Source of the DNA: CAYOHP01 sp964403795 [NCBI: uncultured bacterium]
Lineage (GTDB): Bacteria > Muiribacteriota > UBA6191 > CAZXTJ01
NCBI GenBank assembly: GCA_964403795.1
Contig: CAYOHP010000002.1
Span: 49,430-113,429 of the forward strand
Reading direction: 5' to 3'
DNA length: 64,000 nt
The position numbers and the translations under genes are program-made. This document shows, piece after piece, positions 49,865 through 57,837 of this stretch. The notes under the pieces were generated by a model, which worked only from the letters and a program-made list of their open reading frames with translations, had not been told where the DNA came from and did no database searches. Position 1 is the stretch's first letter. Every line of letters starts with the position of its first letter.

Positions 49865-50145
49865 GGCCTTCCTCCGGCGACGGCGGGAACGATCGAGACC
49901 ACGTCCCCGTCCCCCACCTTGGCCTCGAGCCCGCCCAGCGCCTTGACGTTCTGCTTCCCCAGGTAGACGTTGACGAAGGGGCGCACCTTCCCCGAATCGT
50001 CGAGGACCTTGGCGAGGATCCCCTGGTGGCGCTCGCCCAGGGCACGCAGCACCTCGCCCACGGTCGCCCCCTCGGCCGCCACCTCGTCGGCGCCGGCGGT
50101 GAAGGACCGGAGCGGGGTCGGGATCCGGACGACGGCTCTACTCAT
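49861..50145 (-). CDS. cysO: CysO-like sulfur carrier protein with C-terminal Arg-Pro extension
   Basis: A 94-residue ubiquitin-fold (MoaD/ThiS) protein: VVRIPTPLRSFTAGADEV, VRPFVNVYLGKQNVKALGG and SIVPAVAGG match the mycobacterial CysO pattern. The sequence does not stop after Gly91-Gly92 but continues Arg93-Pro94 before TGA. Adenylation needs a free Gly-Gly end, so removal of two residues is predicted, and the adjacent JAMM protease is the obvious candidate. ATG 50145 overlaps the mec stop region. Its TGA overlaps the next gene's GTG. Confidence 0.88.
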   Translation of the reverse strand: MSRAVVRIPTPLRSFTAGADEVAAEGATVGEVLRALGERHQGILAKVLDDSGKVRPFVNVYLGKQNVKALGGLEAKVGDGDVVSIVPAVAGGRP

Positions 50146-50551
50146 CGGCGATGGCCTCCTCCACGAAACGTTCCCCCGAGAGCCGCCAGGAACGGCGGTC
50201 GGCGACACCCTCCGCGGTGACGGACAGGATCAGGTAGGACCACCCCTCCCAGGCACGGGAGCGGTCCGTTTCCGAGGGTACCGCCGGATGGTCGGGATGC
50301 GAATGCCAGATCCCCAGGATCTCGAGTCCTGCCTCCCGGGCCGCCTCGTCGGCCTGGAAGAAGTCGTCGGGATCGAGGTCGTAGCGGTCCCTGGCGCGCG
50401 CGACGTTCAGGTTGCGGGCCTGGACGACCCGCGACACCAGGGCCCGATCCGCCTCCCGACGGCCGACCAGCAATCCGCAGGTCTCGTGCGGGTAGCCGGC
50501 GGCGACCCGAGGCTCGAGCTCGGCAGCCATCGAACGGGGCAGGACCAGCAT
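50138..50551 (-). CDS. mec: JAMM/MPN+ metalloprotease (Mec-like)
   Basis: A 137-residue zinc peptidase. The JAMM motif is complete: Glu23 (HETCG), His83-Ser-His85, Ser93 and Asp96 in HSHPDHPAVPSETD. In mycobacteria Mec hydrolyses the CysO-cysteine bond to free cysteine. ATG 50551 is chosen because CGGAGGG precedes it by eight bases; an in-frame ATG at 50581 is upstream. A TATCCT -10 box (complement of 50567-50572) lies 15 bases before the start. It is first in the mec-cysO-moeZ-cysM operon and divergent from a peroxiredoxin. Confidence 0.9.
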   Translation of the reverse strand: MLVLPRSMAAELEPRVAAGYPHETCGLLVGRREADRALVSRVVQARNLNVARARDRYDLDPDDFFQADEAAREAGLEILGIWHSHPDHPAVPSETDRSRAWEGWSYLILSVTAEGVADRRSWRLSGERFVEEAIADE

Positions 50552-50566
50552 CGAGAACGCCCTCCG

Positions 50567-50621
50567 AGGATATGGGACCATCCTACCCCTATTGCCGGGA
50601 AACCGGCGCCGGGACTACGGT
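50567..50621. promoter_or_regulatory. Divergent -10 boxes between mec operon and peroxiredoxin
   Basis: Leftward TATCCT (complement of 50567-50572) serves mec. Rightward TACGGT at 50616-50621 lies 33 bases before the peroxiredoxin ATG. Neither has a firm -35. Confidence 0.35.
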
Positions 50622-50654
50622 GCCCAGGGGGAGACCCCAAGGACGGAGATTTCC

Positions 50655-51308
50655 ATGCTTCCTCACGACGGAAGGCCCCGGATCGAGCTCAACGGTCCGG
50701 CCCCGGATTTCGAGACCAACACGACCCACGGTCCCATCAAGTTCTCGGACTGGTCCAAGGACTCCTGGGTGATCCTCTTCTCGCACCCTGCCGACTTCAC
50801 GCCGGTGTGCACCACCGAATTCATCGAGTTCGCCAAGCGGGCGGCCGAGTTCCAGAAGAAGAACGTGAAGCTGATCGGGAACTCGATCGACAGCGTCTAC
50901 TCCCACATCGCCTGGGTGCGGAACATCGAGGAGAAGTTCGGCGTGAAGATCCCGTTCCCGGTGATCGCCGACCTCGACCAGAAGGTGGCCCGCCTCTACG
51001 GGATGATCCACGAGCCGAGCTCCTCGACCGTCACGGTGCGCTGCGTGTTCCTGATCGACCCCAAGCGCAACGTCCGGGCGATGATCTACTACCCGCTCAA
51101 CGTGGGCCGGAACTTCGACGAGATCATGCGGGTGGTGGACGCCCTGCAGACCGCCGACAAGAACGGCGTCGCCTGCCCCGCCAACTGGAAGCCCGGCGAC
51201 GAGGTCATCGTGCCGCCTCCGGCCACCATGGAGGCCGCCGCCCAGCGGGTCGCCAACAAGGAGTACAAGGTCACCGACTGGTACTTCTCGAAGCGCACCC
51301 TGGCCTGA
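50655..51308 (+). CDS. 1-Cys peroxiredoxin (Prx6 family)
   Basis: A 217-residue peroxidase of the AhpC/TSA superfamily, Prx6 group by length. The peroxidatic Cys52 is in HPADFTPVCTTE; Arg of the active site is in TVRCVFLIDPKRNVRAM. The C-terminal extension (NWKPGDEVIVPPPAT) is typical for Prx6. It reduces hydrogen peroxide and organic hydroperoxides. ATG 50655 has GGAG upstream; an earlier in-frame ATG at 50592 would add 21 non-family residues. Being divergent from a cysteine operon, it may share redox or sulfur regulation with it. Confidence 0.93.
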   Translation: MLPHDGRPRIELNGPAPDFETNTTHGPIKFSDWSKDSWVILFSHPADFTPVCTTEFIEFAKRAAEFQKKNVKLIGNSIDSVYSHIAWVRNIEEKFGVKIPFPVIADLDQKVARLYGMIHEPSSSTVTVRCVFLIDPKRNVRAMIYYPLNVGRNFDEIMRVVDALQTADKNGVACPANWKPGDEVIVPPPATMEAAAQRVANKEYKVTDWYFSKRTLA

Positions 51309-51368
51309 CACCCGTAGCTGCGGCCGGGACACGAGGCCATGGAGCCTCCCCCGGCCGCGGCCCGGGCC

Positions 51369-52331
51369 TCACCCGCCCTGGTTGGAGAGGTCCCATCCCC
51401 AGGCCGCCAGGGCCACCACCAGGAGGATCGCTCCTTCCAGACGGCTGACCCTCCAGCCGCTCCGGAGGAAGCCGACCGTGAGCAGGCTGATCCCGGTCAT
51501 CACCAGGATCGAGGTACGGGCCGCCGGCGCGATCGGCACCGGCTGGATGATCCCGGAGACCGCCAGCACCGCCATCAGGTTGAAGATGTTGCTGCCGACC
51601 AGGTTGCCGGCCGAGATGTCGTAGCGGCCGCGCAGGCCGGCCACCAGCGAGGTGGCGAACTCGGGAGCCGAGGTCCCGGCGGCCACGATGGTCACCCCGA
51701 TCACCCAGTCGCTGATCCCGTAGGCCCGGGCGATGGCGCTGGCGGACTGCACCATGAAGTGCGCCCCCACCAGGATGGCGGTCAGCCCGACCGTGAAGTA
51801 GACCAGGTCGGTCTTGATCGGAGGGCCGCCGGCCACGTCGGGGAGGTCCTCTCCTTCCTCGCTCGGGTCGCCGCTCCGGTCCTTGTAGAGCTTCGCCATG
51901 TAGAGCCCCATCAGGACCAGCAGCAGGATCCCGTCGCCCCGATCCATGCGGAGGTCGACTCCCAGGAGCAGGATCGACAGGAGCGACGACCCGACCAGCA
52001 CCATGCCGTCGCGCGCCACCAGGCTGCGGCTGGCGTCGATCGGGTGGAGCAGGGCGCAGGCCCCCAGGATGAAGCCCAGGTTGAAGATGTTGGATCCCAC
52101 CACGTTGCCGACCGAGATGTCGCCCTGGCCACGGAGCGCCGACATCACCGTGACCACGAGCTCGGGCGCGGAGGTCCCGATCGAGACCACCGTGAGGCCG
52201 ACCACCAGCTGGGAGATCCCCAGCCGCAGCGCGATCCGGCAGCTCGACTCGACCACCCAGTGCGCCCCCCAGGCGACGATGCAGACCGTTGCGAAGACCA
52301 CCACGGCATGGAAGGGAACGCTCTCGGTCAC
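51369..52331 (-). CDS. Na+/Ca2+ exchanger-like cation antiporter (CaCA family, YrbG-type)
   Basis: A 320-residue integral membrane antiporter with about ten helices in two inverted halves. Both alpha repeats are visible: VGLTVVSIGTSAPELVVTVMSAL with NVVGSNIFNLGFILG, and IGVTIVAAGTSAPEFATSLVAGL with NLVGSNIFNLMAVLAV. The acidic residues of GTSAPE in each half bind cation. A cytoplasmic loop (DRSGDPSEEGEDLPD) separates the halves. The GTG start at 52331 overlaps the upstream stop (GTGA), making it the last gene of a four-gene overlapping operon. Confidence 0.93.
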   Translation of the reverse strand: MTESVPFHAVVVFATVCIVAWGAHWVVESSCRIALRLGISQLVVGLTVVSIGTSAPELVVTVMSALRGQGDISVGNVVGSNIFNLGFILGACALLHPIDASRSLVARDGMVLVGSSLLSILLLGVDLRMDRGDGILLLVLMGLYMAKLYKDRSGDPSEEGEDLPDVAGGPPIKTDLVYFTVGLTAILVGAHFMVQSASAIARAYGISDWVIGVTIVAAGTSAPEFATSLVAGLRGRYDISAGNLVGSNIFNLMAVLAVSGIIQPVPIAPAARTSILVMTGISLLTVGFLRSGWRVSRLEGAILLVVALAAWGWDLSNQGG

Positions 52332-53431
52332 GGTCCGGACTCTCCGATCTCCAGGATGGCGCGCATGTCCTGGTCCGCGTCGGCGGTGCCCTCGGGGGGG
52401 AGCAGCACGAAGGTCTCGATCCTGACCGCGGGCCGGCCACCCACCGGAGGACCGTGGACCACCACCACTCCCCGGGAGGCCCCCATCGGACCGGCCGCGA
52501 AGTACTTCACGCCGATGCGATAGGGCCCGGGCAACCTCTGGCCGGCCGGGACCACCATCACCTCGGGACCGAGGCCCTGGGTCAGGTCGGCGTAGAGATG
52601 CAGGCCCGAGGCGTTCCTGGTGTGGCTGTAGAAGCACTCCTCGCCGGCGGGATCCACCACGTGGAGGTCGACGTCGTTGGCGTCGGTCTCCCATTCCAGC
52701 GTGATCCGCAGCTCGGGTCGGGCCTCGAGGTCGAGGGCCAGCCGGGCCGCGGTCCGGGCGATCTCGTCGCCATCCCCGGTGCCGGCCTGGGTCCAGGCCC
52801 GGACCACCAGGGCCGCCTCCTCCCGGAGGACCCGCTTCACGTCGTGGTAGCGCGCATCGAAGTCCTGGGCGAGCCCCCGCTCGAGCGCCGTCAGCGCGGC
52901 CCGGTGATCCCCTCCCAGCCAGTGGGCCAGGGCCAGTCCTCGATAATTGTTCTGGTGGTCGGGGCGACGCTCGATGGCGGCCTCGAACAGGGGTACCGCC
53001 ATGGCGGGCTGACCGGCCCGCACCGCCAGGTACCCGGCCCGGTTCAGGAGCCCGGAATCGTTGGGGGCCAGGTCGGCCATGGAACTCCAGGCCCGCAGCG
53101 CCTTGCGGGGATCGCCGGTGGCGGCCAGCCCATCCCCCAGGTACTCGTAGACCTGGGGATTGCGGGGGTCGAAGGGCAACCAGGAACGGGCCGCGGCCGA
53201 GAGTTCCTGGTAGCGCCCGGCCTGGCGCAGGGCGTAGGCGTGGCGGTTCCGGGCCACCCGATCGCGTGGCTTGGCCGCCACCTCCCCGGCGAGTCTCTCG
53301 ATCACCGCGGCATCGGGAGGCGCGGCGAAGGCCGCGGTCCAGGCGGGAGGCGCAGCCGGGAGCCGGGACGCGAAGGCCATCACCAACCAGGCCAGGGAAG
53401 CCGATCTCGACACTCCCGGAAAGGACGTCAT
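52328..53431 (-). CDS. TPR protein with DUF2135-like domain
   Basis: A 367-residue protein. A weak signal segment (SLAWLVMAFASRLPAA) precedes TPR units (NRHAYALRQAGRYQELSAAA, VYEYLGDGLAATGDPRKALRAWS, LLNRAGYLAVRAGQPAMAVPLFEAAI). Residues about 245-350 form a beta domain with LEWETDANDVDLHVVDPAGEECFYSH, the hallmark of DUF2135/YfaP-type domains often found with von Willebrand and VIT proteins. It overlaps both neighbours by four bases, so it is produced together with the VIT protein, the propeller and the exchanger. Confidence 0.82.
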   Translation of the reverse strand: MTSFPGVSRSASLAWLVMAFASRLPAAPPAWTAAFAAPPDAAVIERLAGEVAAKPRDRVARNRHAYALRQAGRYQELSAAARSWLPFDPRNPQVYEYLGDGLAATGDPRKALRAWSSMADLAPNDSGLLNRAGYLAVRAGQPAMAVPLFEAAIERRPDHQNNYRGLALAHWLGGDHRAALTALERGLAQDFDARYHDVKRVLREEAALVVRAWTQAGTGDGDEIARTAARLALDLEARPELRITLEWETDANDVDLHVVDPAGEECFYSHTRNASGLHLYADLTQGLGPEVMVVPAGQRLPGPYRIGVKYFAAGPMGASRGVVVVHGPPVGGRPAVRIETFVLLPPEGTADADQDMRAILEIGESGP

Positions 53432-55317
53432 CGAGCCTCCCGGAGGAGCGCCAGGGGCGCCTGGCAGAGTCCCGAGGAGGTCCCGATCCAGAGCCGCTCC
53501 CCGTCGCTGGCCAGCGACAGGATCTCGTCGGACGGGAGCCCCTCGTCGAGGCCGAAGCGGGTCCATCGGGTCCCGTCGGTCCGCACCAGGCCGCGCTGGG
53601 TGGCGATCCAGAGTTCCTCGGGCGTGGCCAGCATGGCGTTCACGGCATCGGTCGGGAGAACCGGGTCCGGATCCGCAGCCCGGTACCGACGCCATCGTTC
53701 CGGGTGCCGCGCCTCGGCCGAGGCCTGGCGGGTCTCGGGGGTCCCGCCCAGCCGGGCCACTCCGCCGTCGAAGGTGCCGGCCCAGACCTCGCCCCGGAAG
53801 CCCTCCACGCAAGTGACCCAGGCATCGCCCAGACCCGAGCCGTAGCCGTAGGAATCCCAGCGGTCCCCGGCGCGGTCATGGCGATGGAGCCCGTGCTTGT
53901 GGGTCGCCACCCAGGTCTCCGGGCCCATGCGTTCCAGGTCGGTGACCTGATTGTCCTGGAGCTCGGGCTTGGGTACGACCACGTCCCAGCCCCCTGGGTT
54001 CCGGAGGTAGTAGGCCGACAGGGTACCCACCCAGATCGAACCGTCCGAGACCCCCAGCGAACTCGTCCAGTTCTTCGGCCAGTGGTCCCCCGCCCCCAGC
54101 TGGCGGAACCGCTCCCGGCCGATCTGGGTATAGACCCGACCATCGGAGAAGCGCACCAGGACCCGGGTTCCGTCGCTGGCCACCTGGTTCACCCAGTTCG
54201 AGGGCAGGCCCCGTCCCTCGCCGTATTGCCTCCAGGCCCCGTCCTGGAACATCCCCAGCCCGTTCTCGAAGGTCCCGACCACCAGGGTCCGGTACCGCGC
54301 CGCGAAGGCCAGACCCGTCACGGTGTTCCCCGGGGGTTCCCGATCCAGGTCCTGGAGCGGGCGCGGCGGGGAACCCATGACCCAGGTGCCATCCATGGGA
54401 AGTCCCACCACGAGGTGCCGCCCGACCCTCACCAGGGCGCTGGCGTGGGCAAAGCTCCTGGCGACCCTCGTCAGCGCGGTCCCTTCCAGGCGGTGCAGGG
54501 AGTCCCCCGCGGTCGCAACCAGGATCGAATCCCCCGAGGCCACCGCATCCAGGGCATGGATCGAGGCCGTGGCCCCCACACCTCGGCGGACCCAGACCCC
54601 GCCCTCGCGCTCGAACACGCCGCCGGCGGTCAAGGCCAGGACCCGGGTCCCGATCCGCACCAGCCGCATCACGGTGGTTGCCAGGGGATCGTCGCCGGGG
54701 CGCTCCGTGACGGCCTTCCCATCCGGACCGATCCGTGCCAGACCTTCCACCGAGGCGACCAGTACGCCGTCGCCGTCCTCGACCAGGGAGTGCACCGGGG
54801 CCCGCCACCCGGTCCGGATCCGGGCCCGCTCGGAACCGGTGGGGTCCCGCCGGACCACCGCTCCGTCCCCATGTCCGGTCCAGAGGCTCCCTGCGGCGGT
54901 GCCCAGGGCACCAGCGGCCGGCTCGGCCGACACCATGTCCCAGCCCTGGCCGCCGGAGCGCCGGAAGAGACCCCGGTCGGTCGCCACCAGGACGGCCCCG
55001 GGAACCGCCGCGAGTTCGCGGACCGGCACTCCCGGTAGCCGCACCGGCCAGGATCCGGGCCCGCCTTCCAGCGCCGGGACCGGGATCTCGACCAGGCCTC
55101 CGGTGGTCCCCACCAGCAGCGTCCCATCGATTTCCGCCAGTCGGGTGACCGAGCGGGTCGAAGCCAGGACCTCGAAGACGACCCCGGCCGGAGGCGCTCC
55201 CTCCAGCCTTCCCGACCTCGACGCCGACCACGAGGGACCAACCCCTGCGAGCCAGCCGGCCGGCAAGGCCGCGACCACCCTGACCGCGGCCCGGAGCCCG
55301 GATCGTCTCGCCTTCAT
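53428..55317 (-). CDS. Secreted two-component-regulator-type beta-propeller
   Basis: A 629-residue propeller protein with a signal segment (AAVRVVAALPAGWLAGV). Repeats of about 40 residues match the Reg_prop type: DGTLLVGTTGGLVEIP, VLVATDRGLFRR, SIWVGTLSAYYLRN, EVWAGTFDGGVARLG, ELWIATQRGLVRTDG and RLWIGTSSGLCQAP. Such propellers form sensor ectodomains of hybrid kinases, but here no kinase or transmembrane part follows, so it may act as a free periplasmic sensor or scaffold. ATG 55317 overlaps the VIT gene stop (ATGA). Confidence 0.85.
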   Translation of the reverse strand: MKARRSGLRAAVRVVAALPAGWLAGVGPSWSASRSGRLEGAPPAGVVFEVLASTRSVTRLAEIDGTLLVGTTGGLVEIPVPALEGGPGSWPVRLPGVPVRELAAVPGAVLVATDRGLFRRSGGQGWDMVSAEPAAGALGTAAGSLWTGHGDGAVVRRDPTGSERARIRTGWRAPVHSLVEDGDGVLVASVEGLARIGPDGKAVTERPGDDPLATTVMRLVRIGTRVLALTAGGVFEREGGVWVRRGVGATASIHALDAVASGDSILVATAGDSLHRLEGTALTRVARSFAHASALVRVGRHLVVGLPMDGTWVMGSPPRPLQDLDREPPGNTVTGLAFAARYRTLVVGTFENGLGMFQDGAWRQYGEGRGLPSNWVNQVASDGTRVLVRFSDGRVYTQIGRERFRQLGAGDHWPKNWTSSLGVSDGSIWVGTLSAYYLRNPGGWDVVVPKPELQDNQVTDLERMGPETWVATHKHGLHRHDRAGDRWDSYGYGSGLGDAWVTCVEGFRGEVWAGTFDGGVARLGGTPETRQASAEARHPERWRRYRAADPDPVLPTDAVNAMLATPEELWIATQRGLVRTDGTRWTRFGLDEGLPSDEILSLASDGERLWIGTSSGLCQAPLALLREAR

Positions 55318-57782
55318 GGGAGTTCGACCTCCACCTCGAGCGAGAGCCGGTTGTGGCCCCGATCCAGCACCGAGACCGGGATCGCGAGCAGCGGTCCGTG
55401 GTCGCCCGGGACCTCGAACTCGGCCTCCCACCGGGACGTACCTTCCCGCTGGACCAGCAGGCAGGCCTTGCCCCAGGGGAGCACCGCCTCCACCCGCTCG
55501 GCATCGGAGGTCGCGGTCACCGCCAGCCGGACCTTCCACCCCGAGGCGATCCGGGTGGAGGCCGCCTGGGCCGAGCCTCGCGGGGCCCGTCGATCGGCGT
55601 GGAAGCCGACCGCCATGCGGGTCTTGGCACCGTCGAGACCGGTCAGCACCAGCACCACCTCGTAGTACCCGTGGACGGTGCCCCGCGGCACCACGAAGCG
55701 GGTCTCGAAGATCCCGGCCTCGGCCCGGTGTTCGAGAGTCTTGACTTCGCCCCATGGGAAGACCGCCACCACTCGTACCGTCCCGGGCGGAGGCCGGATC
55801 CGGATCCTCGGATCGCGTCCCGGCGGATAGCTCGGCTTGGGAGCGGCGTCGCCGTTCTTCTCGGTCTTCGGCTCTTCCTCCCGTCGGGTCTCGGGCGGCG
55901 TCGCCGCCTCCTCGCCGCTCCCGGCCCGGCGCAGGAGTTCGATCCCCTTCTCGCCCACGACCAGGATGTCGGCCAGGGCCCGCCGGTCGATCCCGAAGCG
56001 CCGGTAGTCCTCTTCGGTCTCCAGCACCAGCAGCGCGGTCAAGGGGCAGAGCACCCGCCGCTTGACCGAGACCTCGATCCGCTCGGCCCGGAGCGCGGTC
56101 CGGGCATCGACATCGGTGGCCTTCGCCTCGCGGTCCTCCAGGACCTGGAGGTAGGCGCGGTAGGCCTCGCGCTCGAGCAGAGGGGCGAAACCCGGCTCCT
56201 GGTCGGGCCGGGCCGGCAGGGTGGGAGCCGAGGCCCCGGCTTCGAACTCGACCGTCACCGCGGGCTCCGCACCCTGGGTCCTGGCGAGGAAGGCGACCAG
56301 CTCGCTCCCGGGCCGGAGGTCCCGGAACTCGGCCGGCTGGACCCACCCGGCACCGGAGGCTTCCAGGCGAGCCCGCAGTCCCGGCTCCCGGAGCAGCTCG
56401 TCCAGCGCGGTCGCGGCGTGCCGGCGGAACCCGGTGGTGAGCGGCAGGGTCACCACCCTGCCCTCGGTCCGGTCGGTCACCGCCCGGGCCAGCTCGGCCT
56501 CGACGGTGGACCCGATCACCAGCACCGAGAGCCGGTGCCCGGCAGGCCATTCCCCCAGCGCCGCCACCAGTTCGGCCGGGACCCGGGTGCCGAGCGTCGG
56601 GACGAGATCCGAGACCACCACCCAGGATCGGGGGGCGACTGCGGCCCGGGCCGCCTCGCCGATCCGGCGGAACAGTGCCGCGAGGTCGGTGGCCCCGAGC
56701 AACTCCCGATCCCTGAGCCCCTGCTCGATCCGAGTCGCCAGGTCCTCCCCGGCCGGGCCGGCGGCCAGCGCCTCCGGGATCGCGTCGAAGGCTTCCACCG
56801 TCACCGGAACCCCGGGGAAGCGCACCCCCAGTGCCCGCAACAGTTCCCCGAAGGCGCGGATGCGGTGCTCCCCGGACTGGGCGTAGGAGGCCGAGGTGTC
56901 GAACCAGAAGCCGAAGCCCGCGGGTGCCTGGTGGCCGCCCGAGGTCGTGGCGGCCGGAACCGGCACCACCAGCATCTCGAAGTCGCCCGCCGCCAGACGT
57001 CGGGCCTCGCCCGGTCCGGCGCGGATCTCGAGAGAGGCATCCTCCGGGGGCATGAAGTCGCGCCGCTCGTCTCGCCGCACCAGCAGGGCGTCGCCGGGAT
57101 CCTCGCCCTGCCCCAGGGCGCCCAGCCAGCTCGCCAGCCGGACCTCGTCCCCCGGGAAGGGACGGGCCACCGCCCGGAATCCGAACCGGCCGATCCTGGG
57201 CAGGCCCCGGAGCGGGACCACCACATGTCGGATCCCGTCAGGCCCGGCCGGCACGACCTCGGACCAGGACATGAGCAGGCGCACCGTGCCGCCCGCGGGG
57301 ATCGGGAAGATCCTCGCCTGGAAGCGGTTGCCCTGGTCCTGCTGGAGCAGGGCGGGATCCCTCAGGGTGTGGAGGATCTGGGTGTAGATGCGGGTCGCCT
57401 TGAGACGCTCGACCACCTCCCCCTCCATGAGGCGGCCGTCGACCTCCTTGGCGAAGCGGGAGACGGTGGCCCGGACCGGGAGCACGCAGGTGAAGCGGCC
57501 TTCGATCTCCCGTTCCAGGGGATTGCGGAAGACCATGTCGAGTTCGGTCAGGGCCAGCGGACCATGGGAAGCGAGCCGCACCTCCAGGGACTCGAGGCCC
57601 AGGGCGAGGCCGGTCGGGTCGACGAGGACCAGCGGGGATTCAGGACCGTCGCTCGCCGCAGGCACGCCCGGCACACCCTCGGCGGCCGAAGCCATCCCCG
57701 GGACGAGAGCGACCGCCAGACTCGCCAGCGCGAGCCCGAGAGCGCACATGGATGCCCGGATCGGGCGCCACCTCGTCGGCAC
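55314..57782 (-). CDS. VIT / von Willebrand A domain secreted protein
   Basis: An 822-residue exported protein. The GTG start at 57782 gives a basic n-region (TRWRPIR) before the hydrophobic ALGLALASLAVALVPGMASA; ATG 57749 is an alternative 11 codons later. A VIT domain follows: DMVFRNPLEREIEGRFTCVLP, VSRFAKEVDGRLMEG and LLQQDQGNRFQARIFPIPAGG. The vWA-like part keeps the DxSxS metal site (FWFDTSASYAQSG) and continues to TDLAALFRRIGEAAR and SWVVVSDLVPTLG. The C-terminal 250 residues are beta-rich. VIT-vWA proteins bind proteins through a metal site. It is first of the overlapping four-gene operon and divergent from the HEAT gene at 57838. Confidence 0.83.
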   Translation of the reverse strand: MPTRWRPIRASMCALGLALASLAVALVPGMASAAEGVPGVPAASDGPESPLVLVDPTGLALGLESLEVRLASHGPLALTELDMVFRNPLEREIEGRFTCVLPVRATVSRFAKEVDGRLMEGEVVERLKATRIYTQILHTLRDPALLQQDQGNRFQARIFPIPAGGTVRLLMSWSEVVPAGPDGIRHVVVPLRGLPRIGRFGFRAVARPFPGDEVRLASWLGALGQGEDPGDALLVRRDERRDFMPPEDASLEIRAGPGEARRLAAGDFEMLVVPVPAATTSGGHQAPAGFGFWFDTSASYAQSGEHRIRAFGELLRALGVRFPGVPVTVEAFDAIPEALAAGPAGEDLATRIEQGLRDRELLGATDLAALFRRIGEAARAAVAPRSWVVVSDLVPTLGTRVPAELVAALGEWPAGHRLSVLVIGSTVEAELARAVTDRTEGRVVTLPLTTGFRRHAATALDELLREPGLRARLEASGAGWVQPAEFRDLRPGSELVAFLARTQGAEPAVTVEFEAGASAPTLPARPDQEPGFAPLLEREAYRAYLQVLEDREAKATDVDARTALRAERIEVSVKRRVLCPLTALLVLETEEDYRRFGIDRRALADILVVGEKGIELLRRAGSGEEAATPPETRREEEPKTEKNGDAAPKPSYPPGRDPRIRIRPPPGTVRVVAVFPWGEVKTLEHRAEAGIFETRFVVPRGTVHGYYEVVLVLTGLDGAKTRMAVGFHADRRAPRGSAQAASTRIASGWKVRLAVTATSDAERVEAVLPWGKACLLVQREGTSRWEAEFEVPGDHGPLLAIPVSVLDRGHNRLSLEVEVELP

Positions 57783-57806
57783 GGCGCCAGCGTGCCACAG
57801 CCGTGC

Positions 57807-57837
57807 TACCTTTGCCCGGGATCCGCGAGGGGGCCTT
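57807..57837 (+). promoter_or_regulatory. -10 box and ribosome site of the HEAT gene
   Basis: TACCTT at 57807-57812, then GCGAGGGGG, then the TTG start at 57838. It lies in the 55-base gap with the divergent VIT gene, for which no clear box was found. Confidence 0.4.

Noticed and set aside
49861-50145. Molybdopterin synthase small subunit (MoaD) or ThiS
   Set aside because: The best fit of sequence and neighbours (JAMM protease, cysteine synthase) is CysO; no molybdopterin or thiamine gene is near.
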